From assembly GCA_026874595.1 (NCBI GenBank), contig CM049322.1, positions 27,629,840 to 27,693,839 on the forward strand: a stretch of DNA of 64,000 nt, given 5' to 3'. Position 1 is the stretch's first letter; the number at the start of each line of letters is the position of its first letter. The translations under genes and the position numbers were made by a program. Under the pieces are notes generated by a model. It searched no databases, was not told the origin of the DNA, and saw only the letters and a list, made by a program, of their open reading frames with translations. Positions 24,951 through 36,646 of this stretch are shown piece by piece. Source of the DNA: Sipunculus nudus. Lineage: Eukaryota > Annelida > Sipuncula > Golfingiida > Sipunculidae.

Positions 24951-25680
24951 GTAGGTTGTGCCAGCTACCACAAAATCCAGAAAGCTATCAAAGTTGTATA
25001 CAAATGCAAAAGTCAAACCACTGCCGAGATATGAGTGATTTTATCCCACGGCAGACTAACAGATAGACGCTGTGCAAAAATGGTTGCAGGTGGCGCCACC
25101 AGTTTTGCGTATGATAGAGAGCTATATGAGATCTATACACATGCAAAATTTTGGCCCAATCGGCCAAATGGTTCCCATATAAGCTTTGATGTCTACAGCG
25201 TAAATGTGAATGTAGGTGGCGCCACCTGTCAAAAATCAAGAAAGCTATCCAAGATGTATAAACCTGCAAAATTTTAGGCAGATAAGTCAAACCACTGCAG
25301 AGATATGAGTAATTTTATCCCACGGCAGACAAACAGACGGACGCTGTACAAAAATGGTTGCAGGTAGCGCCACCAGTTTTGCGTATGATGTGAGATCTAT
25401 ACACATGCAAAATTTTGGCCCAATCGGTCAAACGGTTCCCGAGATATGAGCTTGGATGTCTGCAGCGTAAACGTGAATGTAGGTGGCGCCACCTGTGATA
25501 AAATCAAGAAAGCTCTCCAGGATGTATACACATGAAAAATTTCAGGTGGATAAGTCCAACCAATGCAGAGATATGAGTGATTTTATCCCAAGGCAGATGA
25601 ACAGACGGACGTTCATGATTTTAGCCTTTGCAATAAAAATTTGTTCCTTGTTAATAGATCTAGTCTTCTAAAATATACAG
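24951..25680. repeat. About 265-bp tandem unit, 2.8 copies, with GGTGGCGCCACC palindromes
   Basis: Anchors GTAGGTGGCGCCACCTG fall at 24,951 (decayed), 25,212 and 25,479, spacing 261 and 267 bp. Each unit also carries AAAATGGTTGCAGGTGGCGC, GAGATATGAG and CCCACGGCAGAC. The short frames found here on both strands are not conserved between the copies, so I read none as a gene. Confidence 0.85.
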
Positions 25681-25844
25681 GTAAAAATTCCTTAAAATTA
25701 AGATAATGCAGGTTGTGTCACCATTCATGCCCAGAAGCTGAGGTTCATTAAGAGATTCATCACGATTTGTGTCCTGTTAACTGACGACCACATCTTTGAA
25801 GGTATCAAACATAGAAAACAATACGTAATATTCGAAAAAGAAAC

Positions 25845-26860
25845 AAGGTGGCGCAACCACTGATGAGAAACTCCATGATGCATATGCATGCAAATAATCA
25901 ATGCATTAGTTGTTCAGATAATGGAGCTTTTGTATCATTTTTTTTAATAATTCGGGGGGGGGGGGTATTTCTGAGCCCCATAGCTCAAAGGATATGGGTA
26001 ACAGAGACCTAATTTCAGGTTTCCAAGGAGAATGTGCATGGACCTCCCTGGATGTCAGGTATGAAGATTCCAGATGGAGCGGTTGATTTGTACCTGGTTA
26101 ACGGACGACTGCTTCATTGAAGGTCTCAAAAATATAGAAAAAAATGTGAAAATATGGGGGGGGGGGGGTACAGGTGGCGCCACATGTCTGCAAAAACTGA
26201 TGAAACTCCATGAACAATATGTATGCAAAGAATCATGGTTATCAATGCATTAGTTGTTCAGATAAAGGAGCTTTTGTTTCAAATTTTAAATTATTATGGG
26301 GGAACTTCTGAGTCCCATAGCTCAGAGGATATGGGTAACAGAGACCTAATTTCAGATTTCCGAGGAGATTTTGCATGGACCTCCCTGGATGTCAAGATAG
26401 AATACTCCAGGTCCAATGTTTACGATTTGTGTTGACAGGTGACCGCATCTTTGAAGATCTCAAAAATAAAGAAAAATGCATTCAAATTAAAAAAAATATA
26501 TCGATGGAGCCACCAGTCAACAGAAACTGATGAAACACTCCATGATAAATATGCATGCAATGAATCATGCTGATCAATGTATTAGTTGTTCAGATACTGC
26601 AGCTTTTGTACCAAATTTCAATTATTCTGGGGGTTCTTCTGAGCTCCATAGCTCGGAGGATATGGGACCTAATTTCCAGTTCCCAAGGCGATTTTTCATG
26701 GACCTCCCAGGATATCAAGTTACAAGGTTCCAGGTCGAATGGTTATGATTTGTGCCCTGTTGACGGATGACCGTATCTTTGAAGGTCTCAAAAATAGAGA
26801 GACAAAATGCGTGAAAATTAGAAGACCTTAGAAGATTCCAGGTCCCGCGGTTACGATTCA
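25845..26860. repeat. About 335-bp tandem unit, 3 copies
   Basis: Anchors at 25,901, 26,245 and 26,577 (spacing 344 and 332). Shared phrases include GAAACTCCATGA, TTAGTTGTTCAGATA, CCATAGCTC, GGATATGGG, GACCTAATTTC and CATGGACCTCCC. The copies are clearly diverged, and the last one runs into the GACGGACG terminal module. Confidence 0.85.
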
Positions 26861-26952
26861 AGCCTGGTTAACGGACGGACAGATGGACGGACTGACGGAC
26901 ACAAAGTGATCTCTATAGTTAAGATGGCTTTCAGTCAGCTGATCTAAAAATT

Positions 26953-27009
26953 TAAGTAAATGAAGCAAATGTAGAACATGCTTCAACAACAACCATTCCA
27001 AATATAACC
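26953..27009. repeat. Solitary monomer of the second 53-bp satellite
   Basis: AAGTAAATGAAGCAAATGTA followed by GAACATGCTTCAACAAC, AACCATTCCAAATATAA matches the array-2 unit in order (AAGTAAACGGAGCAAAT, GTATGCATCCACAACATC, CATTCTAAATATAA) with about a quarter of bases changed. It lies directly after the right end of the family A copy. Only one unit is present. Confidence 0.65.
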
Positions 27010-27289
27010 AACAGAAGACATTTGCCGGTTAAACATATTTTTTATTTTGCCAAACCTCTGGATCTATTTTTGCGGTGGAAAATTCGTGATGCTGCATTGT
27101 AAACAAGAACAGAAAATTATTCACGTGCTTGTTTAGTGATATCACGTGATGCATGCATATATTTCTAAAATTGTTGAAGATATATGAATAAAGTACCACG
27201 ACTCGAACATTTTGTAATATTGAATCATGCCCAACCGATGGTGTTATCGATATTCATATTATACCGACAGTTGCAACTGTCTTCTCTGC

Positions 27290-27960
27290 AGTTAAATTAA
27301 GTTTGGATTTTCTAAAAGATTTTTCACTAAATATAAAGTTTACACAAGAAATGAAATTAAAAAATGGCGACAACTGTTGCACCAAGAAGACGCAAATGAA
27401 GACGTGAATAAATGGTGGGAACATTTTAACTATAAAACGCAAAAAATATTTCTGAACAAAACTTTCTCTAAACAAAATGCAATTAAAGCCAGGGGAAATA
27501 AGATATTTAGAAAATGCAATAAATATTTTGAGTATATATTGAAAAAAAATATGTATCCAAGATTAAAAACGAAGTTAGAGGAGTGTTACGAGAATAATAC
27601 CTGTGGAATAATTATTCGCTCCAGGTGCCATTTATACGAACTGGGCAAAAAGAACTGTTTTAACTATTTTATTGTATAGAAAATGTCATTAACTGAGAAT
27701 TTTACACCAAAACGCCGGAAGTTGTATGATTGATAATGGTTTCTCCTCTAGTTATTTTTCAGCTCAGTATCGGGGAACAAGGCAAGGCGATCCTCTTTCT
27801 GCTTCATGTTTGTTATGGTCATGCGAGTCCTATCTATACACTGATCAGCTCTGATGAGAAAATCAAAGGTATACATATTAATAATACAGATTTAAAAATG
27901 GTCCTTTTTGCAGGTGATTCTCCTTTTTTATCTTAAGATGTGGGAATGATAAGATCGTTT
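27290..27960 (+). pseudogene. Broken LINE (L1/Tx1-like), endonuclease-RT linker and RT core pieces
   Basis: The frame at 27,377-27,679 reads KWWEHFNYKTQKIF, then LEECYENNTCGIIIRSRCH and LYELGKKNCFNYF. This matches the linker before the reverse transcriptase in L1/Tx1-type LINEs (general pattern ARSR..W.E.GEK...YF..LE). Only about 15 codons later, with a stop between, the frame at 27,730-27,936 shows SPLVIFQLSIG, then IKGIHINNTDLKMVLFAGDS. This is RT motif 4 onward, with the catalytic YADD box changed to FAGD. The RQGDPLS box is present but one base out of frame (near 27,775). Several hundred bp of RT are therefore deleted and the gene is dead. Confidence 0.78.
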
Positions 27961-27983
27961 AGAAATTAATTTACAAACATTTC

Positions 27984-28322
27984 TGTGGTTCAGTGTTAGA
28001 GCACAGGACTCAAGGCCGGCAGGTCGTGAGTTCAGATCTCAGCCGAGGCGGTGAGATTTTAACAGTCGACCCCCAACCCAGGGCGAGCGCTCTGCAGGCT
28101 TAATGGATTAAAGGCTGTGCCCCACAGTCGTGTATCACTCACAGATGAGTGCGTCCTTGGGGGTCTTCGGTGTTATTACCCAACAATGGGGTTGATTACA
28201 CAGCCCGGACCCGCAGGTTAGGTGGACACCGGGCCTGGGTGACACCAGAATACAAAATAATATGATAGGAAGCGAGTGCTACCTCCCTGTCACGTAGTCC
28301 CAAACCGAAATGGAACTCTGCA
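27984..28322 (+). mobile_element. tRNA-derived SINE inserted in the LINE
   Basis: A tRNA-like head carries an A-box-like GTGGTTCAGTGTTAGAGCAC (27,985-28,004) and a B-box-like GAGTTCAGATCTC (28,028-28,040), spaced as in a pol III promoter. A non-tRNA body follows (CCCACAGTCGTG, CCCAACAATGGGG, ACCGGGCCTGGG) up to about 28,320. The LINE frame stops before it and resumes after it. A cloverleaf with a functional anticodon cannot be formed convincingly, so this is not a tRNA gene. The 3' boundary is approximate. Confidence 0.6.
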
Positions 28323-28329
28323 GATGTAC

Positions 28330-28700
28330 ATATTTAGATTAAGAATTAGATAAGGGGAAATTGATGAGGTTACCTCCACCAACAAAAATCTTTAAAAAAA
28401 CTGTCACGTGTTGCTCCACTGGCAGTGAACTATTCTTAATAACAGCTTGCATGGATAGGGGTAAGTAAAATGAATGAAGATTTACCCAGTGGTTATTACT
28501 GGATAGATTTACAGACATCATCATTAAAAATTATAGTAATAAATTTTACATACATCAAATTAATTTCATTAAAACTTAATTTTGACTCTGTATATGAAAA
28601 ACTAAAACATACCCTTAATATATGGAAAACGAGGTTTTCAACATAGCAAAGCAAATACTATTAAGACGCTACCATTATCCCTAATTCCGCATGTTGTTAC
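28330..28700 (+). pseudogene. Broken LINE, middle segment after RT
   Basis: Translation at about 28,545-28,700 gives LNFDSVYEKLKHTLNIWKTR and, after a frameshift, SKANTIKTLPLSLIPHVVTD. This is the post-RT region of L1/Tx1 LINEs (LN.WK.R ... GK..I.KTLALSK). Bases 28,330-28,540 are too decayed to read. The segment is the continuation of 27,290-27,960 on the far side of the SINE and is cut again at 28,700 by the next insertion. Confidence 0.65.
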
Positions 28701-29482
28701 AGATGTCTCTTTTATTGTGTGCAGCAGTCTTGCATATGTCTGTGTAGCGCTAGCATTGTCCGTTTTCATGGGAGACGCGCGAGCCGGGCCGGGCCACGTG
28801 AGGGTCTGCCGTCTAGATACACAGCGCTCATGCTAATGTGGAACTTTCTGGGCTGGTCGTGCTCTATGAGCGCGTGATTTGTATTGTTCTTTTGGCGCGT
28901 GTGTATTAATATTGTTGAGTTCTTTGGATTGTTCGTGAAATAGAAGTTTCTAGGCTTTGGGGTGAGAAGCTTTAAATTAGGGGCTGTGTTTAGAGCCAAG
29001 AAGAGAGAGAGAAATATTCCAGCGGACACAGAAGAGTGCGAGTCAGTTTGTGGACCTTTCCGATAAATGCAGCAGTTATAGATCTTCTTCAAATTTGTAA
29101 CGGATTTTATAGAGTCTTTAGTTTGCTTTTTGGATCACTACCAGAATTTCACTTTTGGATTACAACAGACTGATTTTGTGATTGAATTGGACTATTATTC
29201 TCTGAGAAGATTTATCTGAACTGTTCATCTGGATTATACGTTTTAAAGTACTTGTTGTCGCTGTAACAGTGGTGGTATCAAGGTACTGTACACTTTATTT
29301 TATTATACTGTATAATTGTATTGATTTACTGTTATACTGTTGTTATACTGTGTAATTGTATTGATTAAGTTTATTGTAATGTTAGGGTTGTTTTAAGAAT
29401 AAATTATAATTATTTGTTAACAAAAAACCACGGACTTCTTTATTCATTCCCGTAGACATTTCATGCTGCCTAGTGTTACAGA
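28695..29482. mobile_element. LTR-like insertion (possible solo LTR) in the LINE
   Basis: The 9-bp TGTTACAGA occurs at 28,695-28,703 and at 29,474-29,482, and the LINE reading continues from one to the other. About 770 bp between them is foreign. It is GC-rich at its left, carries GAGAGAGAGA, and near its right end has AATAAATTATAATTATTTG and TGTTACA. That is LTR-like organisation with a possible polyadenylation signal. The exact ends are unresolved: a 9-bp duplication is longer than usual for LTR elements. No open frame is credible. Confidence 0.45.
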
Positions 29483-29870
29483 TTCTGATTTTTTTTATCT
29501 CCATAACAAAATTTTTATGCTCGTCACGACTACGTGATCTGTTGTTATTTGGTTCCCTAACAATGTTTGTGAAGTCTCAATACCTACCTAATCTGAGGTG
29601 TATAAAGAATTCTTAACTTTTCTGGTCACAAGCGCCAGCAAATATTCAGCTAAGAGCTTTAATATCCATATATGAAGACGTTGGAATTCAGTTTCCAGAT
29701 GTTAAACTAAACATGAAAATCTAGTCCATAATGTGGGTGTCAAAACTGTTATCACCTAATGAATCTATCTTAAAATGTATTCCTAAACATTTGAGCTACA
29801 GCTATAAGATAAGATCAAATTTCAGTAAGCGATGTATTCAAACTAAATAACCAGAATTTTATAGAGTAGG
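29475..29870 (+). pseudogene. Broken LINE, C-terminal segment
   Basis: The frame at 29,672-29,850 reads YEDVGIQFPDVKLNMKI, stop, SIMWVSKLLSPNES, then ILKCIPKHLSY. This corresponds to the (G)GLK..D....LK..W..RLL....W region near the C-terminus of L1/Tx1 ORF2. At least one stop interrupts it. It is the same element as 27,290-27,960 and 28,330-28,700. Confidence 0.65.
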
Positions 29871-30156
29871 ATTGAGTCAGTGGGCTAAAAAAAGTTTGTA
29901 GTAAACCCGAGACCTGAAATTCATATGAATAAAAACTTGTATAATTATGACAACATTATATTTTGATTGTTCAGCTTTGTACACGCAGTTCTGTTTATAT
30001 TGAACTACCCTACATGCTTAATTAACTGAGAGAAAGAATTCCGGTTCAAAATATTACATATAATAATAAAAATGTACAAATGGAATATAATGTTGATCTG
30101 ATTAAGCTATGTATTATTTGTATGTTTTATGCTAAATAAAAAAAATAATTATTAAT

Positions 30157-30201
<45 letters not shown>

Positions 30202-30375
30202 TTCAAACACTTATATAGGTCTTTTTGTACCCGATTATGACTGGTTAAAATGTTGAAAGCATTTTAGTCAATTTATACCACCAAGATTTGAACAATAAGA
30301 AAAAAAAAACAGTAAAAAAGGACCAGCATATATATATAAGTAATCGATTACTTGAACCAGGGTTTTATGATATAT
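29871..30375. other. AT-rich flank with (TA)n
   Basis: Contains a TA tract at 30,162-30,197. No gene is seen. Confidence 0.6.
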
Positions 30376-32231
30376 AGATATATAATAATCAAAAGGAACA
30401 GATATATTATACCGACTGTCATGTACTCCACGCTGAAATAGATATATAATAATCAAATGGATCAGATATATTATAACGACTGTCATTTACTCCACGCTGA
30501 AATAGATATATAATAATCAAATGGATCAGATATATTATACTGACTGTCATTTACTCCACGCTGAAATAGATATATAATAATCAAATGGATCAGATACATT
30601 ATACCGACTGTCATTTACTCCACGCTGAAATAGATATATAATAATCAAATGGATCAGATATATTATACCGACTGTCATTTACTCCACGCTGAAATAGATA
30701 TATAATAAACAAATGGATCAGATACATTATACCGACTGTCATTTACTCCACGCTGAAATAGATATATAATAAACAAATGGATCAGATACATTATACCGAC
30801 TGTCATTTACTCCACGCTGAAATAGATATATAATAAACAAATGGATCAGATACATTATACCGACTGTCATTTACTCCACGCTGAAATAGATATATAATAA
30901 ACAAATGGATCAGATACATTATACCGACTGTCATTTACTCCACGCTGAAATAGATATATAATAATCAAATGGATCAGATATATTATACCGACTGTCATTT
31001 ACTCCACGCTGAAATAGATATATAATAAACAAATGGATCAGATACATTATACCGACTGTCATTTACTCCACGCTGAAATAGATATATAATAAACAAATAA
31101 TTCAGATACATTATACCGACTGTCATTTACTCCACGCTGAAATAGATATATAATAAACAAATGGATCAGATACATTATACCGACTGTCATTTACTCCACG
31201 CTGAAATAGATATATAATAATCAAATGGATCAGATATATTATACCGACTGTCATTTACTCCACGCTGAAATAGATATATAATAAACAAATTGATCGGATA
31301 CATTATACCGACTGTCATTTACTCCACGCTGAAATAGATATATAATAAACAAATGGATCAGATACATTATACCGACTGTCATTTACTCCACGCTGAAATA
31401 GATATATAATAAACAAATGGATCAGATACATTATACCGACTGTCATTTACTCCACGCTGAAATAGATATATAATAATCAAATGGATCAGATATATTATAC
31501 CGACTGTCATTTACTCCACGCTGAAATAGATATATAATAAACAAATTGATGAGATACATTATACCGACTGTCATTTACTCCACGCTGAAATAGATATATA
31601 ATAATCAAATGGATCAGATATATTGTACCGACTGTCATTTACTCCACGCTGAAATAGATATATAATAAACAAATTGATCGGATACATTATACCGACTGTC
31701 ATTTACTCCACGCTGAAATAGATATATAATAAACAAATGGATCAGATACATTATACCGACTGTCATTTACTCCACGCTGAAATAGATATATAATAAACAA
31801 ATGGATCAGATACATTATACCGACTGTCATTTACTCCACGCTGAAATAGATATATAATAATCAAATGGATCAGATATATTATACCGACTGTCATTTACTC
31901 CACGCTGAAATAGATATATAATAAACAAATTGATGAGATACATTATACCGACTGTCATTTACTCCACGCTGAAATAGATATATAATAATCAAATGGATCA
32001 GATATATTATACCGACTGTCATTTACTCCACGCTGAAATAGATATATAATAAACAAATGGATCAGATACATTATACCGACTGTCATTTACTCCACGCTGA
32101 AATAGATATATAATAAACAAATGGATCAGATACATTATACCGACTGTCATTTACTCCACGCTGAAATAGATATATAATAATCAAATGGATCAGATATATT
32201 ATACCGACTGTCATGTACTCCACGGTGACAG
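30376..32231. repeat. 64-bp minisatellite, 29 copies, no length variation
   Basis: The unit is AGATATATAATAATCAAATG, GATCAGATATATTATACCGA, CTGTCATTTACTCCACGCTG then AAAT. Unit starts fall exactly every 64 bp (checked at 31,272; 31,656; 32,168), so 29 units contain no net indel. Types: A (TAATC..ATATATT), B (TAAAC..ATACATT), C (AAATTGATCGGATA) and D (AAATTGATGAGATA). Units 15-20 and 21-26 both read C-B-B-A-D-A. The first and last units alone carry TCATGTACTCC. Confidence 0.97.
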
Positions 32232-32960
32232 GTTACGATTGGGAAATTTGGTCTTTATATACATATATATAATTATACATTGTGACACTATATATATTAT
32301 AAGTAATAACATGGACGCATGCAGGTAACATATGGAACCAAAAATATTGTTTTTTTCCTCTCACGCAAGGGGCATACTCTCGAATGTTATCATATTTACG
32401 GATGTTAATGTTTCTGTATAAATGGTCTCAGTCATTTGTTATTATGCGGAAGGTTTCTGATTTATACATGTTGGCTTACTACGATATCTTTAACTTCAAT
32501 TAACTGTGAAACACTAACTCCAACATTAGATAATTCCTTGGTAGAGAGTATACAGATATTATTTATAACTTGGATCTATATACACAGGTCCCTTTGGTTA
32601 AAGAGGTTTACCTTACAGATACATGAAGCAAAGAGTGGAAGAAGAGAGAAAAGAAGACTGGATGAACAGCGTCTGACTTATGAAATATTATTCATTTACT
32701 GATTATTCAATAAATCGTTGTTATTTATTAGCCATAGAACTGTTCTTTGTTGACATATGATTAAGATTGTAACCTGTTATTGCTGGTAAAGACAGTCTAT
32801 ATATGAAATTTGTTTTTCACTGTACATTTCGGAATAACATATCAATAGCATAACGTTTTCTTGAAAATCATGTTAAAATATAAATAAAATGAGTCCTATA
32901 AGGAACGTTTTGCGACATCAAAATTTATTTCATCAACATATTTCAGAAACACACATGTAT
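32232..32960. other. AT-rich DNA, no gene recognised
   Basis: An 88-residue plus frame at 32,436-32,702 is unrecognised and shows no supporting context. Confidence 0.5.
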
Positions 32961-35884
32961 ATAAAACAAGGGACCCATGGGTCACGGCGCTCAGCTGATC
33001 GTGATTGGACTATAAATGTTTCTCCACTGTGATACTATATCGAGTCGATAAAGCTTATGAATATCATGGACATGTTGGGCTATTATAAAGGAATGTAATG
33101 TAATATGTGAGTAAATGATAAATGAAATTACCTGACTGATGGATTAATAGAGTCAAATATAGTGGTTTATTTTTTATTTATTTAGGAGGGGTTGAAAACT
33201 GTGATATATTTAAGCAAATATGAATGCAATGACAGCAGTAATAAGCAGTAGTAGAATGATGATAAATCTTTTTGTTGAAGGATCTAAAGTGTATGATAGT
33301 CTGCAAGCTTTCAATTTGACAGATATGATGTTATGATTAACTATGCTGATGAAGTGATTTATGAATTTGTGACTGTATGACACAATATCTCTTTAGTCTT
33401 GACAAGGTACATTATTGTGATGCCCACTATGTCTACATATTACACAATATTGACATAATTTCTGGTATGTACATAGGTACCTATGGACGAATAGTTATAC
33501 AAAATATTAAAGTATGAATTTATCTGATTCATCTTGTTCTTGCTTACTGAGGCTGACTTTGGGATGGGGTTCAGAGAAGGGAAAAGTAAGGGCAGCACGA
33601 AGGTGGATGTAGAAATATTCTATTGTAATGTTTTTTATTTATATAAGAATATGAAAAGCTAAGAGGAAAGGGGCCCTCATACTTGGTTATAGTAAAGTTC
33701 TAAATATATGATTGCAAACTAATACTCTGACAAGACTGTCATGAAGAAAAACAGTAAAATTTTTGAGATACTGTGATGCATATGAAAATTTACAGATGGA
33801 CAGGCAAGTGGACAGAATGGACTAATACCTTTATTTCACTTTCAAGGGAATAATGCATTTAAGTTTATATATAATCCTATTTTTTTAAGCATATCCACTT
33901 TTTCCATTAAGAAGTTTTTATCTGAATCATTTTTTTATTTACAGGTTTTATAAATTTTTAATAAAAAAAACCTGAAAACATAAGTTAAAATATTAGAATT
34001 GTTGCAAAAGTTGCAATCATTATATATTCAGAGTAAAAAACTGAAACTATAAGTTCAAATATTAGAATTGTTGCAAAAGTTGCAATCATCATATATCCAG
34101 AGTGTAGCTCATATTGGGTCATATTATGCATACACATATATTTTATTATTTTTAAATCATAAATGTTTAAACTGAATTTAAAAGAAAATAATGCCACAAC
34201 ATGGCATCTACAAGAATATTCCTTGAATAACTATTAAAAAGTTTTGCACATTGGAGTTTTCAGTACATGCTTAATTTTATTCACCAAAATAAAATAAAAG
34301 ATTCAGTAAATTTGATAAAACAATTTGATAAACATCTTTTCAAATAAAGTATACACACTGTTGGTTGAATGAGGGACAAACAATATCATTGTGCTAATTA
34401 CTATCCCAGTTTTAATTTATTACTGGAATTAATAGTCAATTTCAGTGAAGTTTTTACTCCTCTGAAGTAAGGAATTACTTATCTCATGAACAACCACACT
34501 TTCATAGCAATACACCACTTTGTGGACACAATTAAATGTACACTTTAATCATTGTAACCCTGGTGGTACAATACAAATCTAAAATGTAGCATAGCCAAGA
34601 ATAAGAATGAATCAAATACAGAAAATAATAACATTCAACTAGTTTATGCACCATTTGGGGGGGGGGGAGTGCAGGGCAGAGGGGAAGCCTGCTGGTAGTG
34701 GCCAAGCTGACCCAAGGCAAGCTGCCTGGGGTGGGTTACATAATGCAAGTGAAGGCTGTACTACTAGGTGGGCTAGATGTAAACAACACTTGACATGGTG
34801 TATGAAAACATGAATAAAAGCTATTCTTTCCAATCAATTTCTTTGAAATTTCAGATTTTAAAAGATTAAATCCTTATGTATATATGCTGTGAAAATTAAA
34901 TCAACAGTGCCAAAGTTTGACAAAATTTAAGGTATTGATTTTTTATTTATGCTAATAACTTGAAAAATTTGCAAAATTCAGATCTAATTTTGGGTAATCA
35001 ATTGAATCTTGATTAAATAAAGTTATATTCCTTGGGACATCTAAAATTATGCCAACAGCCTGGGGAGCATAGAGATGTGCACTGAATGACCTACAGTCAT
35101 CAAAGTGGACTGCTTGACAATGTAAGGGAATACAACAAGAGCCTCCAAAAAAATTCAATAACTAGCCTAATTTTGCAGCTTTTATTTTCAAATTTCAGAT
35201 TTTAACAGATTGAATCCTTATGTATACATGCTGTGAAAATTAAATCCACAGTACTTACAGGAAAAAAAACGTGCCGTGGCCAAAGTTGGGCAAAATTTAA
35301 GGTACCAATTTTATATTTTTGCCAATATTAAAAAAAATTTAACAGATTTTGATCTAATTTTTGGTATACTATTAAATTTTGATTAATTAAAGTTGTATTA
35401 CTAACAAAAAGGCCCTACCTTTAAAACTTTTGGTCTTAAGTGACCAAATATCTTCCTGATTTTTTTACAAAGTCCATTATGTTTGGGCCCATAACTTTTT
35501 TTAAATTATATAATACTGACTTAATATCTGGCATGTACATAGAAACTATATAGAGGAATATTTATGGTAAATATGAAGAAAACCAGATGAGTGGTTTTGA
35601 TATTAGGCAGTCCTGAAGAGTGAAAATAGATTTCTAATAAAAAATTGAGGTTTTTCCTTAATATCTCGAAGGAACGAAGTCCTATTGACCCAATTTTCGG
35701 CATGGTAGGAGATTTTGGGGACATCTAACTGTATGCCGAATTTCAGATTCGTAGGTCCAACGGTGTCGAAACGTGCCAGTCTTACGGACGGACATCCGGA
35801 CAGACGGACGGACGGACAGACGGACGGACGACGGACAATGGACCACGACTATAGCTCAGATGACTTATAGTCAGCTGAGCTAAA
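32960..35884 (+). mobile_element. Family A, longest forward copy
   Basis: Left end CAAGGGACCCATGGGTCAC at 32,967. Right end module 35,790-35,884 holds GACGGACGGACG, GACTATAGCTCAGATGAC and AGTCAGCTGAGCTAAAAA. Internal phrases are shared with the reverse copies: TTTTTCCTTAATATCTCGAA (35,650) and GGGGACATCTAACTGTATGC (35,717). A segment around GTGAAAATTAAATC occurs twice (34,890 and 35,234; offset 344). A G run lies at about 34,658. Two tandem 69-bp copies of AATTGTTGCAAAAGTTGCAA lie at 33,970-34,100. No protein domain is visible. Confidence 0.6.
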
Positions 35885-36573
35885 AATGTTTTACACTATG
35901 TGGTAAATAAAATCCTAAAGCTATTAAAAATATGCTTTAAAGCGTTAAACGAAAAAAATGATTTAGAAACATTTTATGAATATATTCTAAATACACAAGA
36001 ATTATGTTAATAGGATGTTCTATAATAGCAATGCAGAAACATGTTAAATACGATTTAAAAACAAATTTCAAAATATGAAAAAAATATATATTACATATAT
36101 AGGTTTTACAGTTGTTTCATAGGCAAAATGCTTACAATATGTTTCACCCAAAGAGTTTGGAACATCAACTCAGTATTTTCAAAACAATGTAGAACGTATT
36201 GTATTTTGATAAAAATGTGATTGATGTGTCAATGACGTATAACTACTAAAAGTTTTTATCCCATATGATGCTATAAGATTAGTATTAGTATATATCTTAG
36301 AACTTATGCAGACCAAGTAATATTTAAATCTTCTCATCCATTATTGTGTTAATATCTAATGATGGCTCTAATATGACTTTCTTTATTAAATAACAGTGCT
36401 ACTTATTCTGGTATGCTGTTTATCTTTTCCTAGGTAAGAGCTAGAGACAAAAAAGTATGAAAATGAATGAAAATGCAATAATTGAAATTAATCGATTATT
36501 TCATGCTGATTTGATTATCGATTAATGACTGGCTTCGATTCATTTGATCGATATTTCGACGATTGTTACGGTC

Positions 36574-36646
<73 letters not shown>

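Larger units (their letters stand above)
24648..26947 (+). mobile_element. Dispersed family A copy with internal tandem units
   Basis: Begins with CAAGTGACCCATGGGCCATG, the left-end motif shared with 32,967. It ends with GACGGACGGACAGATGGACG, CTATAG and GTCAGCTGATCTAAAAA, the shared right-end module. Inside are 2.8 tandem copies of a roughly 265-bp unit (24,951; 25,212; 25,479), then three tandem copies of a roughly 335-bp unit anchored on ATGCATTAGTTGTTCAGAT (25,901; 26,245; 26,577). G runs occur at about 25,955 and 26,157. No transposase or reverse transcriptase frame is visible, so it is non-autonomous or of unknown class. Confidence 0.6.

Noticed and set aside
27984-28060. Functional tRNA gene
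   Set aside because: A- and B-box-like words are present but there is no convincing cloverleaf or anticodon, and a SINE body follows.
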